Made by a program: the position numbers and the translations under genes. Below, in pieces: positions 1-4,374 of a DNA stretch of 5,555 nucleotides; the stretch's first letter is position 1, and each line of letters opens with the position of its first letter. The stretch is from positions 1 through 5,555 of the forward strand of contig CAIOGK010000123.1 in NCBI GenBank assembly GCA_903857815.1. Direction: 5' to 3'. The stretch is from Candidatus Falkowiibacteriota bacterium. GTDB taxonomy: Bacteria > Patescibacteriota > Patescibacteriia > Patescibacteriales > UBA12465. The notes under the pieces are model-generated. The model ran no database searches, was not told the DNA's origin, and saw only the letters and a list, made by a program, of their open reading frames with translations.

Positions 1-31
1 AAACTTGTCTTTATCAAATTTTTTTGTGTTA

Positions 32-289
32 ATGTCAAAAGACATGGGAAACAACAATGAATCTTCTAGTAACTTAAACGCCAAGGATTTCATCGAAATG
101 CAGGGCGAAGTACTAGAGTTAATGCCGGCCGCTAGTTTTAGAGTTGCTCTAGAAAATGGCCATGAAGTTTTGGCGCATCTATCAGGTAAAATGAGAATGA
201 ACCGCATCCGATTATTACCAGGAGATAAAGTAAAGCTTCAAATTAGCCCTTATGATTTGACTAAGGGTCGAATTACCTATCGTATGTAA
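32..289 (+). CDS. infA: Translation initiation factor IF-1
   Basis: IF-1 is a small OB-fold protein that binds the 30S A site during initiation and helps IF-2 and IF-3 select the initiator tRNA. The family core is plain: IEMQGEV at residues 21-27, FRVALENGHEVLAHLSGKMR at 36-55, and the C-terminal SPYDLTKGRI at 72-81. From the ATG at 32 the protein is 85 residues against about 72 in most bacteria, the excess being an Asn/Ser-rich N-terminus of about 13 residues. I chose ATG 32 over the in-frame TTG at 5, which would add nine hydrophobic residues unlike the family. ATG 44 (81 residues) is an equally plausible start, because neither has a Shine-Dalgarno sequence. It lies 98 nt upstream of rpmJ, the order seen in many bacteria where secY, adk and map precede it. 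The window begins too close to show its promoter. Confidence 0.96.
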   Translation: MSKDMGNNNESSSNLNAKDFIEMQGEVLELMPAASFRVALENGHEVLAHLSGKMRMNRIRLLPGDKVKLQISPYDLTKGRITYRM

Positions 290-387
290 AAGTTTTAAAG
301 GTGGAGTCAAAATTATTTAATAAGATTGAGAATTGCTTTATATAAAATAAACCTCGCAGTTTAATTCATAGAAAGTATCAATACCAT
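290..387 (+). other. infA-rpmJ intergenic gap
   Basis: This 98-nt A+T-rich spacer is the longest gap inside the ribosomal gene string. It contains a Shine-Dalgarno-like AAAGGTGGAG at 297-306 with no credible gene behind it. It also contains the palindrome TTTATATAAA at 337-346, within which TATAAA or TAAAAT resembles a -10 box. No -35 hexamer stands out at 16-18 nt upstream, so an internal promoter for rpmJ is possible but weakly supported. I see no convincing hairpin or terminator. Confidence 0.4.
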
Positions 388-501
388 ATGAAAGTGAGAG
401 CTAGTGCTAAGAAAATTTGCAAAGATTGCAAGGTCGTGAGACGCAAAGGTCGGGTCCACGTCATCTGTAAAAACCCTAAACATAAACAAAGACAGGGGTA
501 A
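388..501 (+). CDS. rpmJ: 50S ribosomal protein L36 (zinc-binding type)
   Basis: L36 is the smallest large-subunit protein. It folds around one zinc ion and helps tie together 23S rRNA helices near the base of the subunit. The reading frame encodes 37 residues, exactly the usual length of the short, zinc-binding form. It starts MKVRASAKKICKDCK and ends NPKHKQRQG. The zinc ligands Cys11, Cys14, Cys27 and His32 are all present, so this is the ancestral C+ form and not the Zn-independent paralogue. The spacing to rpsM is 17 nt, with the rpmJ-rpsM order conserved across bacteria. No Shine-Dalgarno sequence precedes the ATG; the context is accatATG. Identification is secure despite the small size, because nearly every residue matches the family pattern. 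Confidence 0.97.
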   Translation: MKVRASAKKICKDCKVVRRKGRVHVICKNPKHKQRQG

Positions 502-518
502 CTTTTAATATCTAAAAT

Positions 519-914
519 ATGGCAGTAAGAATAGCTGGGGTAAATATCCCAAATGAAAAAAGAATAGAAATTGCTTTAACTTATATTTTTGGAATTGGAA
601 AAACTAGATCTAACCAGATTTTAGCGACCGCCAATGTTGATAAAAATATTAGAGTCAAGGATCTAAAAGAAGCTGATGTTAACCTTTTAAGAGAAATTGT
701 TGAAAAGAAATTTACAGTTGAAGGTGATTTACGCCGTGAAGTTCAGAGTAATATCAAGCGTTTACGAGAGATTGGTTGTTACAGGGGTCTAAGACATACC
801 AAACATTTACCGGTAAGAGGTCAGAGAACAAAGACCAATAGCCGTACAGTGAGAGGTAATAAGCGTGTAACTGCAGTTAGCGGCAAGAGCAAGGCCGGTT
901 TGCAGAAGACCTAA
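519..914 (+). CDS. rpsM: 30S ribosomal protein S13
   Basis: S13 sits in the head of the small subunit, contacts the P-site tRNA through its C-terminal tail, and forms bridges with the 50S subunit. The sequence opens with the family signature AVRIAGVNIPNEKRIEIAL (residues 2-20) followed by the FGIGKTRS turn at about 24-31. The central helical region ends in YRGLRHTKHLPVRGQRTKTN (88-107), the rRNA-binding signature. The total of 131 residues is slightly longer than the usual 118-125. The residues after about 110 form a basic tail ending GKSKAGLQKT that differs from the common lysine-rich ending, but such tails vary. The start follows tctaaaatATG without a Shine-Dalgarno sequence; the GGGG at the end of rpmJ is about 20 nt away, too far to serve. 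rpsK follows after 23 nt. Confidence 0.97.
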   Translation: MAVRIAGVNIPNEKRIEIALTYIFGIGKTRSNQILATANVDKNIRVKDLKEADVNLLREIVEKKFTVEGDLRREVQSNIKRLREIGCYRGLRHTKHLPVRGQRTKTNSRTVRGNKRVTAVSGKSKAGLQKT

Positions 915-937
915 TTAAAATTCTAAGAGCTTAAAAT

Positions 938-1519
938 ATGTCTGAAGAAGTAAAAAAAGACGCAGTAAAAAAAGAGGATGTCGCTCTAGAGACTGAATTA
1001 AAAACAGTGAAGGGCGAAGAAAAAGAAGAACGCGATGAAATGGCGGCCTTTTCTTTTGATTCATCTGATGAAGAACTGCCTGAAGAAATAAAACAGAAAC
1101 TTGAAAAAAATAAAGCTGCTCGAGCTAAGAAAAAATTGGTAAAGAAAAAGAAGAAAAAAACCGCTAGAGTAGTTAAAGTCGGACGCGCTTATATTCAAGC
1201 AACTTATAACAACACCATGATTACTCTTACCGATACAAATGGTGATGTAATATCTTGGGCAAGTGCTGGTTTAGCTGGTTTTAAGGGTGCTAAAAAGGCA
1301 ACTCCTTATGCTGCTCAAATAATTACTAAAATTGCTACTCAGAAAGCTAAAGAGGAGTATGGTTTGCAAGAAGTTAGTGTTTTTGTTTCTGGTGTAGGAA
1401 CTGGTCGTGAGGCCGCTATCCGCGCTTTGAATGCTAATGGCCTGGATGTATCTTCAATTAAAGATACAACTCCAGTCCCTCATAATGGTTGCCGTCCAAA
1501 GAAACCAAGAAGAGTTTAA
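938..1519 (+). CDS. rpsK: 30S ribosomal protein S11 with long charged N-terminal extension
   Basis: S11 is a platform protein of the small subunit that binds 16S rRNA near the mRNA exit region. The conserved core begins near residue 77 and includes AYIQATYNNTMITLTDTNGD (84-103), a GREAAIRALNANG stretch, and the C-terminal DTTPVPHNGCRPKKPRRV. The protein is 193 residues, some 60 more than the usual ~129, and all the excess is at the N-terminus. Residues 1-56 are rich in Glu, Asp and Lys, including the repeat VKKDA-VKKED. They are followed by a strongly basic stretch at 57-74 ending in six lysines. An internal ATG at 1040 (residue 35) would shorten the extension but not remove it. ATG 938 is preferred for its 23-nt spacing and the same aaaatATG context as its neighbours. 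The extension is probably disordered, and its role is unknown. Confidence 0.95.
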   Translation: MSEEVKKDAVKKEDVALETELKTVKGEEKEERDEMAAFSFDSSDEELPEEIKQKLEKNKAARAKKKLVKKKKKKTARVVKVGRAYIQATYNNTMITLTDTNGDVISWASAGLAGFKGAKKATPYAAQIITKIATQKAKEEYGLQEVSVFVSGVGTGREAAIRALNANGLDVSSIKDTTPVPHNGCRPKKPRRV

Positions 1520-1536
1520 AATAATCAAAATATAAT

Positions 1537-2166
1537 ATGGGAAGAAATATTGATAATAAATGTAAACAATGTCGTCGTATCGGTGAAAAATTGTTTTTGA
1601 AAGGCGAAAGATGCTTAGGCCCTAAATGCGCTATGGTTAAGCGTAATTATGGTCCTGGTGTTCATGGCCAAAAAGGACGCAAACGTTTAAGCGACTTTGG
1701 AACTCAGTTAGCTGAAAAACAAAAGGCTAAGAAATATTATGGTTTAGCTGAAAAGCAATTCCGTTTAACTTTTGAGAAAGCTGCTAAAAAACAAGGTGAT
1801 GCCGGTAAGAATTTCTTGAGATTATTAGAATCTCGTTTGGACAACGTTGTTTTCCGATTAGGTTTTGCTACTTCTCGCGCTCAAGCGAGACAGCTAGTAA
1901 ACCATGGTCATATAACTGTTAATGATAGAAAGACTGATATCGCTTCATTCTCTGTAAAATTAGGACAAGTTGTTAAAATCAGAAAGAGCAGTCAAAATAG
2001 TCCTTATTTCAGAAATCTTAATGAAAGATTAGCTAAGGCCGAAAGACCTAGCTGGTTAGATTTTAATACTACCGATAAGTCTGGTAAAATTTTACATGAG
2101 CCTAAGGATTTAGATCTTCCTCAGAGCATCAACGTTCAAATGATCATTGAGTATTATTCAAAATAA
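1537..2166 (+). CDS. rpsD: 30S ribosomal protein S4 (zinc-binding C+ type)
   Basis: S4 is a primary 16S rRNA binder that nucleates 30S assembly and lines the mRNA entry tunnel. In some bacteria it also represses its own operon. The 209-residue length is normal. The N-terminus carries a zinc site, Cys9-X2-Cys12-X13-Cys26-X4-Cys31, in the order seen in the Thermus-type protein, so this is the C+ form. The S4 RNA-binding domain begins with RLDNVVFRLGFATSRAQARQ at about residue 100 and runs through LVNHGHITVN. The C-terminus NVQMIIEYYSK matches the family ending. The gene lies between rpsK (17 nt upstream) and rpoA (9 nt downstream), the classic alpha-operon position. I found no leader resembling the known S4 autoregulatory RNA structures near rpsM or here. 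Confidence 0.98.
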   Translation: MGRNIDNKCKQCRRIGEKLFLKGERCLGPKCAMVKRNYGPGVHGQKGRKRLSDFGTQLAEKQKAKKYYGLAEKQFRLTFEKAAKKQGDAGKNFLRLLESRLDNVVFRLGFATSRAQARQLVNHGHITVNDRKTDIASFSVKLGQVVKIRKSSQNSPYFRNLNERLAKAERPSWLDFNTTDKSGKILHEPKDLDLPQSINVQMIIEYYSK

Positions 2167-2175
2167 AAAAATAAT

Positions 2176-3009
2176 ATGCAAAACATTGCTAACCCTAAAA
2201 AAATTGATTTTAAAACAGTTGGTAACTCCAACGAAGGGGTTATCACCATTGAACCTTTGTTTCCCGGTTATGGTATGACACTAGGTAATTCATTACGTCG
2301 TGTCTTATTATCATCTTTACCAGGAGCAGCGGTTATTGGTGTAAAAATCAAAGGCGCTAGTCACGAATTCATGGCCTTACCTCATATTAAAGAAGATGTT
2401 TTGGAAATGATTTTGAATTTAAAACAATTAAGATTTAAGGTCTTTACTGAAGACGAAATTCGTTTAGAATTAAAAGTTAAAGGTAAAAAAGTTGTTACGG
2501 CTGCTGATATCACTAAAAATAGCCAAGTAGAAATAAAAAATCCTGAATTAGTTTTAGCCAACATTACCAACGAAGCCGGTAGCCTTGATGCTGAAATTTT
2601 AGTAAAAGGTGGTCGTGGATATAAAATGTCTGAAGGTAGTAAAAAGGAAAATAAGGAAATTGGTTTCATTGAAATTGATTCAATCTTTTCTCCAGTTACT
2701 ATTGTAAGCATTAAAGTAGACAATGCTCGTGTTGGTAAGATGACTAACTGGGATAAGTTAATTCTTGATGTTAAGACTGATGGAACTGTAACTCCCGAAG
2801 AAGCTTTCAACGAAGCGGTTAAAATATTAGTTGAACAGTTTAATGCTTTATTGCCAGAAAATATTGGCAAAGAAATGGAAGAAGAAATGGCTAAAGACGA
2901 AGCTCTAGAAATAGAAAATGAAGAAGCTGTCGTAGTTGAGGCAGAAACAGAAGAAGTCGAAGAGCCGAAAAAAGAGAAAAAGGAAAAAGCTAAAAAATCC
3001 AAGAAATAA
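2176..3009 (+). CDS. rpoA: RNA polymerase alpha subunit lacking the C-terminal domain
   Basis: RpoA dimerises and recruits beta and beta-prime to assemble core RNA polymerase. The N-terminal domain is complete. It shows GMTLGNSLRRVLLSSLPG (33-50, dimer interface), IDSIFSPV (167-174), NARVGKMTNWDKL (183-195), and VTPEEAFNEAVKIL near 205-218. Total length is 277 residues against about 315-330 in most bacteria. The helix-hairpin-helix alpha-CTD that binds UP-element DNA and activators is missing. In its place residues 231-263 are very acidic and 264-277 are lysine-rich, ending KKSKK. Two in-frame TAA codons close the gene (3007-3012). No alpha-CTD remnant appears in any frame before rplQ, so a recent frameshift is unlikely. 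The start follows ataatATG 9 nt after rpsD. Confidence 0.97.
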   Translation: MQNIANPKKIDFKTVGNSNEGVITIEPLFPGYGMTLGNSLRRVLLSSLPGAAVIGVKIKGASHEFMALPHIKEDVLEMILNLKQLRFKVFTEDEIRLELKVKGKKVVTAADITKNSQVEIKNPELVLANITNEAGSLDAEILVKGGRGYKMSEGSKKENKEIGFIEIDSIFSPVTIVSIKVDNARVGKMTNWDKLILDVKTDGTVTPEEAFNEAVKILVEQFNALLPENIGKEMEEEMAKDEALEIENEEAVVVEAETEEVEEPKKEKKEKAKKSKK

Positions 3010-3019
3010 TAATTTGCAC

Positions 3020-3045
3020 GCTATTTCGCCTTAAGCGAAAAAAGC
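3020..3045 (+). other. Hairpin in the rpoA-rplQ gap
   Basis: In the 52-nt spacer, TTTCGC (3024-3029) pairs with GCGAAA (3035-3040) around a CTTAA loop. GCT (3020-3022) can add three more pairs with AGC (3043-3045) across a small internal loop. The sequence after the stem is not a T-run, so it does not look like an intrinsic terminator on the + strand. It could be an mRNA processing or stability element, or a translational control structure for rplQ, whose start is 16 nt downstream. It may also be chance, since only nine pairs are involved. Confidence 0.45.
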
Positions 3046-3061
3046 TGAACGATAAGAGTTT

Positions 3062-3412
3062 ATGCGTCACAGAAATAAAAACAAAATTTTAGACCGAGAG
3101 AAAGGTCCACGCGAGCTGATGTTAAGAAATATGGCATCCAGTATTCTTTTATATGAAAAGGTTAAAACTACCAAGGCTAAGGCCCAGGCAGTTCGTCCTC
3201 TTGTAGAAAGAATGATTACCGCCTCAAAGGCTGGAGATTTAGCTGCTCGTCGCGGATTAATTAAAGTTTTATTACAAAAGAATGCTATCAAGAAAACAAT
3301 CGAGGTCTTGGGGGTTCGTTATAAGGAACGTCCAGGAGGATATACCCGTATTGTTAAGCTAGGGACCAGACAGGGCGATGGTGCTGAAATGGTTCAAATT
3401 GAATTAGTATAA
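3062..3412 (+). CDS. rplQ: 50S ribosomal protein L17
   Basis: L17 is a large-subunit protein located near the polypeptide exit tunnel. The 116-residue product has the family landmarks. These are the MRHR start, LMLRNMASSILLYEKVKTT (19-37), LVERMITASKAGD in the middle, and the C-terminal GGYTRIVKLGTRQGD followed by AEMVQIELV (92-116). Length is close to the usual 115-127. It follows rpoA, as in nearly all bacteria, but after a comparatively long 52-nt gap holding a small hairpin. The start context agtttATG differs from the AATATG seen at most neighbours; a weak AAGAG lies upstream at about 3054-3058. rplM begins only 4 nt after its stop, so translation of the two is probably coupled. Confidence 0.97.
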   Translation: MRHRNKNKILDREKGPRELMLRNMASSILLYEKVKTTKAKAQAVRPLVERMITASKAGDLAARRGLIKVLLQKNAIKKTIEVLGVRYKERPGGYTRIVKLGTRQGDGAEMVQIELV

Positions 3413-3416
3413 AAAT

Positions 3417-3773
3417 ATGAAAAATATTGAAAGAAAGTTGCATCAGCTTGACGCTGAAGATCAGACTGTCGGCCGTTTAGCTACTAAGATTGCAAATATC
3501 TTACGTGGTAAAAATAAACCAGAATATCAACCTCATATAGATTTGGGTGATATTGTTGAGGTTAAAAATATTTCAAAAATGAAGTTTACTGGTAAAAAGC
3601 TTGATCAGAAAGAGTATTATCATTTCTCTGGATATATTGGCGGTTTAAAAACTAAGAAGATGTCTTCTCTTTATGCTGTTAATCCGGGCGATGTTTTACA
3701 AAGAGCGGTTAGGGAAATGCTTCCCCCGACTAGATTACGTGTCGGTATGCTCAAAAGATTAATAATAAAATAA
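3417..3773 (+). CDS. rplM: 50S ribosomal protein L13, short C-terminus
   Basis: L13 is an early-assembling 23S rRNA-binding protein of the large subunit. Recognisable blocks are DAEDQTVGRLATKIANILRG (12-31), YQPHIDLGDIVEVKN (37-51), YYHFSGYIGGLK (67-78), and AVREMLPPTRLRVGMLKRL ending at residue 115. The product is 118 residues against about 142 in E. coli. It stops right after the conserved MLKRL block and lacks the usual segment beginning YAGxxHPH. The short C-terminus looks genuine and not a frameshift, because rpsI starts one nucleotide after the TAA. It lies 4 nt after rplQ. The pairing with rpsI is conserved across bacteria, although in many genomes the two form a separate operon with their own leader; none is possible here. 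Confidence 0.96.
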   Translation: MKNIERKLHQLDAEDQTVGRLATKIANILRGKNKPEYQPHIDLGDIVEVKNISKMKFTGKKLDQKEYYHFSGYIGGLKTKKMSSLYAVNPGDVLQRAVREMLPPTRLRVGMLKRLIIK

Positions 3774-3774
3774 T

Positions 3775-4272
3775 ATGGTAGACAAAAAGATAAAAGAAAT
3801 CAGAGAAGATGAATTCGAAGCAACTACTGAAGATATCATTGAAGATGATAAAGAATGGGCTAAGAATGAAATCGCTGAATTTACTGGTAAGTATACAAAA
3901 GCTGTCGGACGTCGTAAACAAGCGGCCGCACAAGTTCGTCTATATGAAGGTGGAAAGGGTGTCATCATGGTTAATGGTAAACGGGCTGCTGAATATTTTC
4001 CTGGTGAAGGTTTAAATATTATCGTTCAACCTTTAAAAGTTACTGGTCATCACCGTGATTATAATTTTTCTGTTATTGTTAGAGGCGGCGGCAAATTTGG
4101 TCAAGTTGATGCTGTAAAATTAGGTATCAGCCGAGCAATTTTTGCGCTTGACCCGGCTACTAAAGATGCGTTAAAAGCTAATGGCTTTTTAACTCGTGAT
4201 CCAAGACAAGTTGAAAGAAAGAAACCGGGTCTAAGAAAAGCGAGAAAAGCTCCTCAATGGAGCAAACGTTAA
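3775..4272 (+). CDS. rpsI: 30S ribosomal protein S9 with acidic N-terminal extension
   Basis: S9 lies in the small-subunit head, and its C-terminal tail reaches the P-site tRNA anticodon. The core begins YTKAVGRRKQAAAQVRL (from residue 40). It contains a RGGGKFGQ block and ends TRDPRQVERKKPGLRKARKA then PQWSKR. The last residues Ser-Lys-Arg are the tRNA-contacting end typical of the family. Total length is 165 residues against about 130. Aligning GRRK (45-48) with the E. coli protein gives about 35 extra N-terminal residues, rich in Glu and Asp. No later in-frame ATG precedes the core, and the ATG sits one nucleotide after the rplM stop, so the extension is probably translated. This is the last gene before the operon terminator. 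Confidence 0.97.
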   Translation: MVDKKIKEIREDEFEATTEDIIEDDKEWAKNEIAEFTGKYTKAVGRRKQAAAQVRLYEGGKGVIMVNGKRAAEYFPGEGLNIIVQPLKVTGHHRDYNFSVIVRGGGKFGQVDAVKLGISRAIFALDPATKDALKANGFLTRDPRQVERKKPGLRKARKAPQWSKR

Positions 4273-4307
4273 TCAGTTTAGAGATTTTAAACAAAGTTTT
4301 GAAAATA

Positions 4308-4336
4308 AAAAAGTCATCCTTACGGGATGGCTTTTT
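4308..4336 (+). terminator. Intrinsic terminator after rpsI
   Basis: AAAAAGTCATCC (4308-4319) pairs with GGATGGCTTTTT (4325-4336): 12 pairs including one G-U, around a 5-nt loop. The T-run forms the 3' side of the stem and continues with gttt. It starts 35 nt after the rpsI stop and should end the nine-gene transcript. The matching A-run on the 5' side means the structure could also act on the opposite strand. Confidence 0.92.
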
Positions 4337-4338
4337 GT

Positions 4339-4368
4339 TTGAGTTATTTAGCAGTTGTCTGTTATAAT
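4339..4368 (+). promoter_or_regulatory. Sigma70-like promoter for prfB, probably leaderless
   Basis: TTGAGT (4339-4344, four of six matches to TTGACA) and a perfect TATAAT (4363-4368) are separated by 18 nt. The expected transcription start, about 7 nt after the -10 box, falls at or next to the A of the prfB ATG at 4375. This predicts an mRNA with essentially no 5' leader. The -35 box begins two nucleotides after the rpsI terminator stem, so the two elements are packed end to end. Confidence 0.8.
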
Positions 4369-4374
4369 CTAAAT

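Noticed and set aside
5..33. TTGTCT-N17-GTTAAT as a promoter for infA
   Set aside because: Both hexamers are weak, and the window edge prevents judging the true upstream context.
301..345. A 14-codon GTG-started micro-ORF in the infA-rpmJ gap
   Set aside because: The Shine-Dalgarno-like sequence overlaps the GTG instead of preceding it, and the peptide resembles no known protein.
502..518. S4-binding autoregulatory pseudoknot before rpsM
   Set aside because: The 17-nt rpmJ-rpsM spacer shows nothing resembling the known alpha-operon leader structure, although upstream coding sequence could in principle take part.
2147..2175. TTGAGT-N17-AATAAT promoter-like match before rpoA
   Set aside because: The -10 match touches the ATG, so transcription would begin inside the coding region. 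The hexamers also lie partly in the rpsD end and in an A/T run where chance matches are common.
2382..3002. Long minus-strand open frame opposite rpoA
   Set aside because: Its Ser/Phe-rich composition is the antisense image of the Glu/Lys-rich rpoA codons, and it overlaps a well-identified gene entirely.
3751..3968. Minus-strand open frames opposite the start of rpsI
   Set aside because: They are antisense shadows of a confident ribosomal protein gene and show no recognisable motif.
4327..4374. Extended prfB start adding 16 residues
   Set aside because: That ATG lies in the 3' arm of the rpsI terminator and upstream of the prfB -10 box. The extra residues do not match the RF2 family, whereas ATG 4375 gives the expected length.
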